DNA of 64,000 nucleotides from Oegoconia quadripuncta. Its lineage: Eukaryota > Arthropoda > Insecta > Lepidoptera > Autostichidae. This document shows positions 12,151 to 23,500 of the stretch, one piece after another (the first letter of the stretch is position 1; each line of letters begins with the position of its first letter). The stretch is from assembly GCA_949316235.1 (NCBI GenBank), contig OX438742.1, forward strand, positions 39,212,742 through 39,276,741, in the 5' to 3' direction. The position numbers were made by a program, and so were the translations under genes. Under the pieces are notes generated by a model, which saw nothing but the letters and a program-made list of their open reading frames with translations, had not been told where the DNA came from and did no database searches.

Positions 12151-14091
12151 TGATTAAGTAGCCGGTAGGTAGGCATAGGTATCTTCTCGCAATATTACCT
12201 AGCCTGTATCTAGCGACTTACTCAAACAACTTACCAACTTTCTAGATAGGTACCTACCTTTATCTAGTTATATACAAAGTATGGCAATAATGACAAGGTA
12301 GATATTTGGTAGGTATACAGAATAGTTTTAGGTATAAGTAAATACCTACGTAGATACCTATATTTTTTAAACCGCACTCAAATACTTAGATACATCCGGA
12401 CAAAGACTGGATACATAGGAGGTACACTCACAACGCCTCGCTTAATACCTACCTGCCCGTTGGAAGTAGACAACTACTTAGGTAGGTAATCTAAAGTTGA
12501 TTGCAATCACATGAGTCTTTACTCATGTGCTGCATTTATTAGCTTAGATCTACGCGCTAATAAACTTATTTGACACATTCGTACCCAACGTTACCACCTT
12601 TATCCCATATGGGGTGCTTAGAAATATCCTAAAAATTGGTTCATTTTACGAATTATACAGAAATGCACACGAGACAGGTGGGCCCAATGCCCCGTTAAAA
12701 CTTGCAAATCTATATGTTTTTTGGAGTAAGTCCGTCAGTCGCATTTGACGACGCCCACGGGAAGATAATGGGTTGGTGCCGGAACCACACATTAGAATAT
12801 AATAAGTAGTAAATTTTTTTACTAACAATTCAAAAAATTCAAAAATTCAAAAATATTTATTTTCATTCAAGCATAACAATCTTGTACACAATTGTGAGAG
12901 TATCCTGTTAAGCTTCTTAAAACTAGTGTTAGGATACTCTGCTCTTCATTCTTGTACATTTTACATAAGATTTTTACTTAATGCTTAATTGAAATTGAAA
13001 ACCTGGATTAGTTGCTTATGTGAATTGTAAATATAATATGAGAGGTTACTTGGTCAGATATGTGTTTGTGTGCGTGCGTGTGTGTATTTAGGTATGTGTG
13101 TGTGCGTTTATGTATGTGTGTGTGCGTTTATGTATGTGTGTGTGCTTATGTATGTGTGTGCGTTTATGTATGTGTGTGTGTTTATGTATAGTATTTTATT
13201 TTAAAGTTATAAGTGAGTAAGGAATTGCATAAGGTACAAAAAGTAAAGGATAAAATTTCTGAATTTGGCTATCTATTGTTATGTTATAGCTACCTATATG
13301 TTTTATAATTTTATGTTTATTGTATCTATTTAAAAGATTTACCTGTTTGTATCTACATAACTTACTGCTTTCTTTCGTATACAGAAAACAAAAGTATGTA
13401 GAAACCTTTACTCTTGTGAGTATAATAATCTTTTTTATTTTACTGATGAAAACTATTACGCACCTAATCTATGTCTCAGGTCCATATTACAAAACGACTC
13501 TCAAGTCTTGGTTTGTTTGAGCGTTTACGCCGCCGCACGGGTTCCGACGGCATTTGATATAAAACTTGCAATTTCTATATCTCCGAAATTAATTAACTGA
13601 ATACAATGAAACTTTATGTGGTTAAGCAGGTTAAATAACTCTAAAGAGTTAGCTGAAAACGATTTCTAAATGTGTAATTTAAAAAAAGATATTTCCAATT
13701 CTCTGTTTCTATGTAAACCTTATAATCGATCTAATTTCAATAGATTCAATACAGTTTTTACAAAATGTCGTCTACAACGCTGTATGTATCCTGCTTATAC
13801 GTATGTGTACATTTTCATTAAAATCGATTTATTCATTTGGAAGATAGAGAAATCTTGAAAATTTGTATGGAAAGCCTTTCGGCGTGGAGTTCAAGAATTA
13901 GTAGGTATCCATGGTTTTTACCTTAGCTTCTTACAGGGAGGGGGCACCTTTGAGCCACGCATATTCACCACGCGGGCCCAGAGCGGTTTGGTGGATTTGA
14001 AAAGAGGCCAAGGTCACATATTCTAGTTCCATGCTGGACAAGCACCAAGATTAATAAATCTAATTAAGAAATAAATAATATTGCATTGCAC
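12151..14091. other. Intergenic DNA with simple repeats
   Basis: The first 350 bases are rich in TAGGTA and its complement TACCTA. A possible LINE tail in minus orientation begins at 12825 with repeated attcaaaa units. The GT-rich array at 13060-13195 is listed separately. The rest is AT-rich with no recognisable coding motif. Confidence 0.5.
13060..13195 (+). repeat. GT-rich compound minisatellite
   Basis: Runs of TG are joined to TTTATGTA blocks in a unit of about 22 bp (gtgtgtgtgcgtttatgtat), repeated about five times with small length changes. Confidence 0.9.
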
Positions 14092-14702
14092 AAATTGAGG
14101 CGTTATTTACAAAAACGACCAAGGTCCAATGAACTAAACTTTATAAGAGACAGAAAAAACTCTTTCCTGACCCTAAAAACGTTTTATTATTTATATTACC
14201 TAGTGATTCTGAAACTAGACTCTATTCAACATTGTATGGTGCACATTGGAATGAAAGACTCACTTTACTTTTTTCTGTAGCTTGCTGTAAAAGTAAAGAT
14301 ATCTGGACATTGGTGGTTTTTGTCAGAAACTGATGATGAAAGAGTCATATTTTATTAATGTAACTAAAAGTACATCTACCTTTTCTAGTGAAATAAAACA
14401 CATAATATACAATGCAGGCCTATTGTATTAAGTACAAGACACTAAACTTAAACTTATGTGAACTCATCACCACTGCTGTTATCATCTTCATCCGTATCCA
14501 GAGAAGCTGAATGGTTTTCTGCTTGTAATCCCAAGTAATAAGCTGTGTTTTTGGGTTCTTTCAAGAATTGTGATAATTTTTGGATGTCTTTTAATTTTCC
14601 AGCTTTTGTAGTATATAGTGCGTTTAGTAGTATTGCCAGCAATGAGAAAATAAAATCGACCAAACTTGGACATTGGCTGTTTTTGTAAAGAACGCCTCAA
14701 TT
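14092..14702 (-). mobile_element. Putative DNA transposon remnant with short inverted ends
   Basis: The left end (attgaggcgttatttacaaa, from 14095) matches the reverse complement of the right end (tttgtaaagaacgcctcaat, to 14703) over about 35 bp. This bounds a unit of about 610 bp. On the minus strand 14663-14454 encodes 69 residues ending in an acidic tail (DTDEDDNSSGDEF), and an overlapping frame begins MRRSLQKQPMS. The pieces could be the end of a transposase, but no catalytic motif is visible and the superfamily is not assigned. No clean target-site duplication was found. Confidence 0.4.
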
Positions 14703-14937
14703 GCTAATTCCCAATAGGTTTAAATAGTTGATAATCTTACATTTGCTTATATGGTTGAAATGTGAAATAAAAGAATAATTGAACGAACCCTTCTCTCCCA
14801 TGAGTGTCGTAAAAAATCAACTATGTTAAGAGCGACTACGCTTCAACTACGTCAATATTTAATCGTCCAGTCAGGGACTACAACCCACGATTGACAACTT
14901 TTCTGTACAAGTATAATTATATCATTGTATCAATTTG

Positions 14938-15178
14938 ACGACCGATTGGTGTAGTGGATAGTGACCCTATCAGCGAAACCAACGGTTGCGGGTTCGAATC
15001 CCGCGACGGGTAAATGTTTGTATGATGAATATGAACATTTATTCCCGAGTCTTGGATGTTTATATCAATATATATGTATGTTTATCCGTTATCTAGTATC
15101 CATAGCACAAACTTTGCTTAGTTTGGGACTAGATGATTGGTGTAAGTGTCCGAAATATTTATTTATTTATTTATTTAA
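14938..15178 (+). mobile_element. SINE family A copy
   Basis: Full-length tRNA-derived SINE. A pol III A-box-like TTGGTGTAGTGGATAG is followed by a B box GGTTCGAATCCC in the head. The body reads cccgagtc...tggatgttt, a LINE-like 3' part contains agtttgggactagatgattgg, and the tail is TTTA repeats. It directly abuts a family B copy at 15179. Confidence 0.9.
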
Positions 15179-15455
15179 TGACCTGTTTGGTGTAGTGGTT
15201 AGAAACTCTGACCACTACACCAAATCGTCGCGGGTTCGAATCCCGCTAGGGGCATATGTTTGTGTGATGAATACGGACATGTGTTGTGTACCCGAGTTAT
15301 GGATGTTTTCATTAATAATAAGTATTCATTTACAAAAAAAAAATGTATTTATGTTGTAAATCAACCATTTGGTATCCCCAACACAAGCCTATAGTTGCTT
15401 ACTGTGGAACTAGATGGCGCTGTGTGTATATCTAAGTACATATATTTATTTATTA
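15179..15455 (+). mobile_element. SINE family B copy
   Basis: tRNA-like head (TTTGGTGTAGTGGTTAG, then B box GGTTCGAATCCC), body with gatgaatacggacatgtgt, and 3' part with gaactagatggcgctgtgtg. It is joined head to tail to the family A copy at its left, whose TTTA tail seems to have been the insertion site. Confidence 0.9.
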
Positions 15456-15477
15456 TTATCATTGGATTTGTATGAAA

Positions 15478-15600
15478 GTGCTGTGTGGATTCGACACTCA
15501 AATAGAATAGAACCAACCTATCCCTTCCCATCATAAAAAGCGACTAAAAACATCAATTTTCAACGGCGATGGGCTCACCCCGTCACGTGTGTATTTCTAT
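15478..15600 (+). repeat. Interspersed repeat family F, partial
   Basis: Recognised by gtgctgtgtgg followed by gaatagaaccaaccta and by caacggcgatgggctcac. The same order of blocks recurs at 19530-19875 and 23625-23835. The class is not certain. Confidence 0.6.
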
Positions 15601-15618
15601 ATACTTTATAAGTTGAAC

Positions 15619-15900
15619 TCCTCCGTGGCTCAATGTAAATTGGGTTTACGATTCTGAGGTCGCGGGTTCGATCCCCTGCGGGGTACATGTTGAAGTACTC
15701 GGTTTGGTTGGTGGTAGGGCATTTTAAATGTCCCCCTGGCTAGCTACCACCATCTTATCTAAATCTGCCGCCAAGCAGCAATGTTAATAGCATTGTTGTG
15801 TTCCGGTTGTCAGAGATAAGATAGCCAGTAGCTGAATAAATGTTTTTCTTTCTTTCTTTCAGTACCCCAATGTGTTGGGGTTTCCGGGTCAGTACGCTCA
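15619..15900 (+). mobile_element. SINE family C copy
   Basis: Head CTCCGTGGCTCAATG with B box GGTTCGATCCCC, then tggctagctaccaccatc, a long 3' part ending gataagatagccag, and a TTTC tail. Text typical of the family's far 3' end (gtgttggggtttccgggtca) follows the tail, so the copy may be rearranged. Confidence 0.85.
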
Positions 15901-16727
15901 ACGTTGTTTCAATCATTAACCTTTTAATCTTTTAGAACACCCAAACACTATTGTTTGGGATGTCTCTGACCACCCCATTGGGGATAGAGGTCGTGACAAA
16001 AATTTTAAATTTAGTAAACTGCCGAAACCATGATGTCATCCAAATACACCAAACAACTATTTTCGAAATCGCTTAACCGATTTTTGATGAAACATAATTT
16101 TAACTAAAATCTCGAACCACGTATTACTGTGATCCGCACAAGGACTGGAACACACACACAGCGTCATTCATGTCACTACCCGTCATGGATTAAAAAAAGA
16201 TTTAACTATAATTTTAGTATTCAGTCAGTCTGTTGGTACAAACCAATCATTCTAAAAGTATCACATGGGCTAAAGTGTTACCTCGAAAATTTTTTACTTT
16301 TCTTATTTTCCTTACCTTTTTATTATTTGAATGAAGTGTTTACGTTTTATTTTCCTTTATAAAAAGAAAAAAAAAATCCAAATAGAAAAAACATCGAATA
16401 AAAATTGTCTTAGCCGGCTTCGAAAACCGTGTCTTTTCGAAAGACGTTACCTAAGCACTCGTGTCGCTTGCCACTAGACCACGATATCAATTAGCAGAGC
16501 TGACGAAATTTTCTTACTTATTTATATGTGACATATTATTATGGATTTGGTTTGAGTGTTGATACTTTCTAATAGATGGTGCTAGAGTGCATCGGTCCAT
16601 ACGGTCCATATAATACTTTTAGGGAGATTCGTCTGTACAAGTGGTGCTAAGAGACTTTACTCCGTAAACATCCCAATGCAGGAATCTGGCATAATGGCAT
16701 AATAATCGCATATGAGGGAGTATAGGA
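15901..16727. other. Repeat-poor DNA, no gene seen
   Basis: AT-rich sequence. A text resembling part of family F (gaacacccaaacactattg, then accaccccattggggat) lies at 15935-15990. No open frame has a recognisable motif. Confidence 0.45.
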
Positions 16728-16796
16728 ACCATACCCGAACTCAGCCGAATATTGTTGGTCTTCCATACTAAAGGTGTGGTGTTAGAATGCTTCTTA

Positions 16797-17240
16797 ACCC
16801 AAAGGTTGCATGGAAGAGATCGCTTTTAGTGATAAGGCCGCCAAATTGTACTATCCCCTTTTTTTTTTTTTTTTTTTTTATTTTTTTTTTTTATTAAAAA
16901 CTGGTTTCGCGTTTGACTACAATCTCACCTGATGGAAAGTGACGATGAAGCCGAAGATGTATCACGCGCACCCAGTAAATGCCTATTCACTCTAGACTTG
17001 AAGATCCCAAGGTTGTAAGTGTCGGGAAAAACCGACGCGGGCAGTGAGTTCCATACCTTAGCAGTCCGCATTATAAATGATGAAGCAAAGCGCTTAGTGC
17101 GGATGTTCGGTATGTTGACAACATATGGATGGAAACCCCCCCCGCGCCTGGTTGTCCGAAGATGGAAAGGGGACGGTGGAATAAGATTTTTTGTATGCTT
17201 CTTATTGTTGTACAATAAAGAATATTTTGTTGTTGTTACT
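16797..17240 (+). mobile_element. LINE 3' tail, itself interrupted
   Basis: The segment ggaagagatcgcttttagtg with gataaggccgcc is the stem-loop-forming 3' region seen at 18650, 17500 and 61510. It breaks off at 16853 and seems to resume at about 17190 (gtatgcttcttattgttgta, then caataaagaatattttg) with a TTG-repeat tail. The interruption is the minus-strand LINE fragment 16854-17190. Confidence 0.65.
16854..17190 (-). pseudogene. LINE C-terminal fragment with poly(A) tail
   Basis: In minus orientation the sequence ends in a long tract (T-rich on the plus strand, 16857-16892) that is its poly(A) tail. The minus strand codes for a LINE C-terminus, with TKRFASSFIMRTAKVWNSLP and FKSRVNRHLLG as the typical closing motif. 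Only the last 80 or so codons remain. The related fragment 1885-2075 has the same 3' region. Confidence 0.75.
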
Positions 17241-17336
17241 TTGTATGGGTAATCGAACACCTCTTGATTGAATTCGACTATGGTTGCTTGGGGAAAGTTG
17301 TTGAGTGGCGTGACCAGTTAATGGGACTTACACGAA

Positions 17337-17380
17337 TTCGCAGGACCGATCGTTGTGGAGGTCCTTGGGGGAGGCCTTTC
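17337..17380 (+). pseudogene. RTE-like LINE C-terminal scrap
   Basis: One plus frame reads QDRSLWRSLGEAF, a wording typical of the last residues of RTE-like LINE proteins. It is cut off by the start of the inverted repeat at 17378. Confidence 0.5.
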
Positions 17381-18775
17381 AATCAATCAATCAATCAAAT
17401 ACACTTTATTGCACAATTAACAAAAGCTACATAAAGAATACAGCGTACATCATTAATCACACAAAAAGGCGGCCTTATCGCTAACAGCGATCTCTTCCAG
17501 GCAACCCTTAGGGTAAAGATACAAGCTACCAGTAGGTGAGCTTTGCACTAATAGTAGCAATACGGGTGTATTTTATATTTGGTAATTATTATTATAACGT
17601 CGGTTAAAATACATAAACTAAGCCTACAAACTATAACTAGATAATTTAACTGCACTTAAACATATAATATATTATTGGCTACATAACACACACACAAATT
17701 TATATATAAACATAAATATATAAAAAATTAAATAAATTAAAACTTTGTTTGCTCAGAAATAACTTAGAAATCATATTGACATCGTGACTGCTCACCCGTT
17801 AAACATTACATAACTTTAATTTATTCTATTAACAGGGTGAGTTTGAATTCGCGTCATTATATCAGCCGAAACATGTACACTGCTGAACAAAGGCAAATTG
17901 AAAGTCCTCTTATCTTCTCCGTGGTTGTCAATATGATTTCTGAGTTATTTCTGAGCATGTATTTTTATTTATTTAATTTTTTATATATTTAATATTATAG
18001 GAGAAGATAAGAGGACTTTCAATTTGCCTTTGTTCAGCAGTGTACGTGTTTCGGCTGATATGATGACACGAATTCAAACTCACCCTGTTAATAGAATAAA
18101 TTAAAGTTATGTAATGTTTAAGGGGTGAGCGGTCACGATGTCAATAGGATTTCTAAGTTATTTCTGAGCAAACAAATGTTTAATTTATTTAATTTTTTAT
18201 ATATTTAATATTATATTGTGTGTGTTATGTAGTCAATAATATATTATATGTTTAAGTGCAGTTAAATTATCTAGTTATAGTTTGTAGGCTTAGTTTATGT
18301 ATTTTTACCTACGTTATATACTTACCAACTATAAAATACACCCGTATTTTATGACCGATTGGTGTAGTGGATAGTGACCCTATCAGCGAAACCAACGGTT
18401 GCGGGTTCGAATCCCGCGACGGGTAAATGTTTGTGTGATGAATATGAACATTTATTCCTGAGTCATGGATGTTTGTATGTATAAATATTTATGTATGTTT
18501 ATCTAGTATCCATAGTACAAGCTTTGCTTAGTTTGGGACTTGATCATTGGTGTAAGTGTCCGAAATATTTATTTATTATTTATTTTATTTATTGCTACTA
18601 TTAATGCAAACCTCACCTACTGGTAGCTTGTATCTTTACCCTAAGGTTTGCCTGGAAGAGATCGCTGTTAGCGATAAGGCCGCCTTTTGTGCGATTAATG
18701 ATGTAAGCTGTATTCTTCATGTAGCTTTTGTTAATTGTGCAATAAAGAGTATTTGATTGATTGATTGATTGATTG
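17378..18775. repeat. Long inverted repeat made of two LINE 3' ends
   Basis: The left arm (17378 to about 17925) starts with AATC repeats and carries the LINE 3' stem-loop text in minus orientation. The right arm (about 18000-18775) is its reverse complement and ends in ATTG repeats. Arms are about 540 bp once a SINE inserted in the right arm (18353-18592) is removed. The centre (17926-18000) also holds a direct copy of sequence at 18139-18213, so the structure arose by more than one event. Arms look highly similar by eye. Confidence 0.85.
18353..18592 (+). mobile_element. SINE family A copy nested in the inverted repeat
   Basis: Full-length family A SINE. It interrupts the right arm between cacccgtatt and gctactatt, which are contiguous, in reverse complement, in the left arm near 17548-17566. 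The insertion is therefore younger than the inverted repeat. The flanking TATT/TTATT is a short candidate target duplication. Confidence 0.9.
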
Positions 18776-19450
18776 ATGTTCGACTTTCAAAAGTTCTGTT
18801 TCCGTAACATCAGTATAATAAGCTAATACCGTCCTTCAGGCGAGCGGTACGCCTAATGTGTTTCCTCGCGTCAAAAAATAATAATAATAATCCGCAAACT
18901 GTCAATACCTTTATTAACGTCTCGTCATAACTGTGTTATCGCTGTGTATACAGGTTCTTACAGGTGGACATGTGGTCGCTTGTAGGTAGCAAAAGTTTCT
19001 GCCTATATTCACCCCATTAAAGGATAAAGTCACCACTCCCTGTCATACTCCCAAATGTCAGAACTTCTTTACTGTCAGAAATGCTGTGATAAATATTACG
19101 TGTTTACACGTCTATTGGAATTGGTGGTCTGTGGGGATTGGTCTTGACGTTTTATAGTTTAAAACTAGTTTAGTTAGGGTTTTAAGAGAGACTAATCCGT
19201 CCAGTTGGATTAATTAAGATTTTTTTTAAACAGCAAAAAAAAATATTCCTCTGATCTGCACCCGAAAAGCCTTAAAGCTATTATAATACGTGCCCATTAA
19301 GTTTAATTACGGTTATTTTCGAGAATTTAAATTTATTGATATTTCTGACTTGGAAAATAACCCCCATCAAAGCTATTTTGGTACTTATTTAAAATTAACC
19401 TTTAGACTTCTTGTGTGCAGGTCAGAGCGATTTTTTTGATTTATTCAGTA
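18776..19450. other. Intergenic DNA, no gene seen
   Basis: AT-rich sequence with no open frame carrying a recognisable motif. No clear repeat boundary was seen by eye. Confidence 0.5.
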
Positions 19451-19451
19451 T

Positions 19452-19657
19452 TTATAAAGAAATTTTAAGGCGCTACCTCGTTAATAATTCACGCGTACAG
19501 GGGCGTGCCACTGGACGGAATAAACCCTCTTAAACTCCAGTGCCGTGTGGGTTTATAAAGAAATCTTAAGGCGCTACCTCGTTAGTAAATTCACACGTAA
19601 AAGGGCGTACCACTGAACGGAATAAACCCTCTTAAACTCCAGTGCCGTGTGGGTTCG
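19452..19657 (+). repeat. Tandem duplication of about 103 bp
   Basis: Two adjacent copies (about 19452-19556 and 19557-19657) run from tataaagaaat through ggcgctacctcgtta to actccagtgccgtgtgggtt. They differ by scattered substitutions. The unit ends in the start of a family F repeat. Confidence 0.85.
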
Positions 19658-19875
19658 GCACCTAAAAATAATGGAACCAACCCGACTATTCGACTAAGGG
19701 ACCATCAAATTACATTATAGAATTGCACGTTTTAACGGCGCGGCGGCGATGGGCTCACTTTCTGTATATTCCGACGAAACCGTGGACGTTGAACTTTTAA
19801 AGTGTGGAGCACCCAACCGCTTATGTTCGGGATATCTTTGACCACCCCATTTGGGATAAAGGTCGAGCATGTTTA
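19640..19875 (+). repeat. Interspersed repeat family F
   Basis: Begins at gtgccgtgtgggttcggcac, then has ggaaccaacccgac, ggcgatgggctcactt and accaccccatttgggata, in the same order as at 15478 and 23625. Confidence 0.65.
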
Positions 19876-20092
19876 AACTCCAACTAGAATATTGATCTTT
19901 CGATAAATTCTTGTCGATAAATACAAAATTGACATAATGTCACGTTTACGCCAGATTTTATAAGATGTAGGATAGGGTTAAAAGCGCTCCTGGCGCAGTC
20001 GTATTCGATTAGCGAAGTTAAGGAATCTGGCGCGGTTGCTATTTGGATAAGTGACCAGTAATGGTATGGCGAAATCTAAACATAGCTTCTTC

Positions 20093-20332
20093 AGACAACC
20101 GGTTGGTGTTGTGGATAGTGATCCTATCAGCGTAACCAACGGTTGCGGGTTCGAATCCCGCCAGGGATCAATGTTTGTGCGATGAATATGAACATTCCCG
20201 AGTCATGGATGTTTATATAAATATTTATGTATGTTTATCTGTTATTTAGTATCCATAGTAAAAGCTATGCTTAGTTTGGGACTAGATGATAAGTGTCCCG
20301 AAATAAGTATTATTATTTATTATTCAACGAAC
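20093..20332 (+). mobile_element. SINE family A copy downstream of the spondin-like gene
   Basis: Family A head (ccggttggtgttgtggatag, B box GGTTCGAATCCC), body and TTATT-rich tail, with some divergence. It starts within 30 bases of the polyadenylation signal of the spondin-like gene and lies in the opposite orientation to it. Confidence 0.88.
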
Positions 20333-20359
20333 GTTGTGTGCTTTGAAATAACACAATTA

Positions 20360-20365
20360 TTTATT
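20360..20365 (-). terminator. Candidate polyadenylation signal of the spondin-like gene
   Basis: AATAAA on the minus strand, 45 bases past the TAA stop of exon 10. A further minus-strand copy of the hexamer does not appear closer to the stop in a better position. Confidence 0.55.
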
Positions 20366-20409
20366 TTTATAGTTTAATAACCTCGGAAATAAATAGGTAG
20401 GTACATAGT

Positions 20410-20511
20410 TTAATTATAACAATTAATAAAGCAATGTTTGCTATCTAGAAGCGGCCCTTCTTCGTAGTCCTCGCATTTCTGCAACGGTTTCACTTCCATT
20501 TCAGCGGTGTT
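20410..20511 (-). CDS. Spondin-like gene exon 10: TSR end and stop
   Basis: The acceptor TTTTTTGCAG precedes AAC at 20511, phase 0. It encodes residues 492-524 (begins NTAEMEVKPLQKCEDY, ends CFINCYN) and stops at TAA 20412-20410. The cysteines at 504, 518 and 522 complete the six of the TSR begun in exon 9. The exon is too short to show as an open frame on its own. Confidence 0.85.
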   Translation of the reverse strand, partial: NTAEMEVKPLQKCEDYEEGPLLDSKHCFINCYN

Positions 20512-23500
20512 CTGCAAAAAAAATAATTAGTTAACTGCTTCTCAAAGGGTAATTGCATCCTTTTGAAATTTACGGTAAAAATCTAGTTCTTTCACAAAAG
20601 AAAGCCATATTCCATTCTAAATTCAAAAGTCTGTATGTCCGTAAACTGCTGAACAGATGTGCCAGAGAGATATGTCCAGACGATTTACTCATCCAGAAAA
20701 GTCCGTTATAAAATAATTTCACGTAGATGAAACCACGGGGGCAAATCTAGTTTTTTGTAAAATTTGTGATAATTTACGACAGGATTGTATATACCATTTT
20801 TTCATACACAACGAGTTATCAATTGACCTCATTCACACCTGTTGTTAAGTGAACACGAGGCTGACGGCGGGCTGTTTGGGGGACTGGCTATCTTATCTTA
20901 AACAACCGGTACACAACCATGCTTTTAACATTGCTAGTGGTAGCTAGCCAGGCGGACATTTAAAATGCCCTAACACCAACCAACTAAGCATGAAACTAAG
21001 GATCGCACCCGCGACCTCCGATTCGTAAACCCTATGTTGTTTCCATTGAGTCACGGAGGCAATAAAAAATTTTTAGTAGACTTCCGAATATAGAAGGGGT
21101 TATCAATTTGTTGGGAATATTTTTATCTCATTGTAAAGCAAAATCAGTAGAGGACGTCATGTCGTTATTTGCCTAGCTACTGTATGTATCTAAGTTAGCT
21201 AAGTGTAACCGCCCAATCAACTGTTCTTGAACGGACTGGAAGTACTCCCGCTGTGGGATATGTCCGCCTTTATGCATTGATTGACGACCTGTTTGGTGTA
21301 GTGGTTAGCAACACTGACCACTATACCATAAGGTTGCGGGTTCGAACCTCGCTAGGGGCATACGTTTGTGTAATGAATACGGACATGTGTACCCGAGATT
21401 TAAGGATGTTTTCATTTATAATAAGTATTTATGTAATATATCAACCATCTGGTAACACAAGCCTATAGTTGCTTACTGTAGAACTAGATGGCGATGTGTG
21501 TATGCTAAGGATATTTATTTATTATTATTTATTTAAGTATTTTTTTTTGTAATTATTTTCTTTTGTACAATAAAGCATTTACAATCAAAGATAAATATTC
21601 TATGATGCACTCATATTATGAGGTCATAATTTATTAGTCCGGGATCTATGGGATGTCGCGACTGCGCGAAAAAAATTTAACACGAGGTTGTGTAAGCCCA
21701 TCAAGTATTCTTATTAAAAACGTAATAAAAAAATCACAGATCTTTCGGCGAAAAGTTTAGCAGAACTCAAATTGCAGGCGATTTGGTGTTTTAATATATT
21801 ATAAATAAAATTGTCATTTTGTATTATTTGGACCGACCCAATCATGTTTTCAATGGGCGGGAAATTAAGATCTTGTATATTGAAGGCCATGTAAAGTAAT
21901 GGACGTCCGCTGTGGCTAATATGAGGACATTGAAGTCGCTTGTTCTACCAACCTCTGAAAACCAGCGCTGTAACAATTGCTACAGCATATGCTGAGATTG
22001 AGTTCATTTTTGACATTACACTGCACTCACCGCATTTGAAAATCTCCCTGTTTCTGTATTTTGTAGTAATTTTCTTGTTTTTATTAATATTGTTGTTGCT
22101 ATAGTGGGGTGTCAAATAAATATGTGTATGTCAATTGACATAGGTCAGCGGATTAGTGAGCAAAAGTGGCAGTGGGCGTGGCACATAATGCTTAGGACTG
22201 ACCAGTAGCGTGCCCTCCATACAGGAAGAAAGGCAGTGTCTACCCAAGCAAATTGATCTACAAGTATCACAAGATGAAAATGTTTTCAGACTGTACCATT
22301 TCTTGCCTTAGTTCCAATTTATTTGGAGTAGGCGCCGTACGTCTTTTTCTTCCGATCTCCTTTATTACCGTTCCGTTACCTCATCATTTACGCCATTTTC
22401 GTTCATATCACCTCTCACACAATCCATCCGTTCCGTTCCGTTCATTTCATTCATCTATTTCATCAAAATTCAATTATACATTTTTTTTATAAATAATCAA
22501 TATTTCTGACACTTACCTACACCAATCATCTCATCCCAAACTAAGCAAAGCTACTATGGATACTAGATAATGGATAAACATACATAAATATTTATATAAA
22601 CATCCATGACTCGGGAATAAATGTTCGTATTCATCACACAAACATTTACCCCTCGTAGGATTCGTATCCGCAACCGTTGGTTTCGCTAACAGGGTCGCTA
22701 TCCACTACAATCGGTCGTCGAATCACCTCCGCCCCGAATTTGTCGCAACTGCGAGTATTCCATTTCTCAAATTTTGGTTTTGTTTTTAATTCAACAGTAG
22801 CTACAAGAGAAAGGCTTGCATTTAATAAAAGTAGCAAGTATTTTAATTCTACGGGGTTTGTTTTGTCTGGCTGCTGGCAGTCTTAATGAGATTTTCCTAC
22901 ATTTACAGCAAATTCGAAAAACATCTCAGTTAATGGCACTAATTGGTTGCTATTCAACCCACGCTATTTCCACTCCACGTTGACAACATCGAGTTGCATA
23001 TACGAATGCAGCAGGTTCGATCCAACGTTGCATATTCGTTTACTTGGTTTGGTTTGTGCTGAGTCACAAGTTACACTTTGTTTTAGCCAACTACCCGTAG
23101 AGTAAACAGCTTGAGGAGGTCCGGGTTCGTTTCCCAGGCAGGCCATGTACTAACGAGATTTAAATTTAATTTGATTACTAAAAGTAAATGCATATAAGCA
23201 TTTATCCGATTGTTCTTAAACGGTGAAGGAAAACATTATGAGGAAACCTGCATACCTGAGAAATAAAAATTCAAAGGCATGCGAAGTCCCCAACCCGCAT
23301 TGGGCCAGCGTGATGGACTATGGCCCATACTCCCTCATATACGAGGGAAGGCCTATATCCCTTGCAGTGGGATGTTTACGGGCTGATGATGATGATCCGT
23401 AGAATTGGTTTATTAATTTCGAAAAATTTGTACTTGAAAGCTTGTATGGAATGCCATCCTGGTTACCTCTCTTAAAGTCATTTGAAGTATTATACATTTT

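Larger units (their letters stand above)
16728..17290. mobile_element. MITE-like element split by two nested LINE insertions
   Basis: The left end (ggaaccatacccgaactcag) and right end (gattgaattcgactatgg) match the two ends of the compact element at 31200-31318, where only about 80 bases separate them. Here they are pushed apart by LINE pieces at 16797-17240. The termini form imperfect inverted repeats (CCATAG-CGAATTC). The superfamily is unknown. Confidence 0.65.

Noticed and set aside
14938..15240. tRNA genes suggested by pol III A and B boxes here and at similar sites (18353, 20093, 21283, 26968 and others)
   Set aside because: They are the heads of SINEs: each continues into the same non-tRNA body and tail, and the cloverleaf pairing is degraded.
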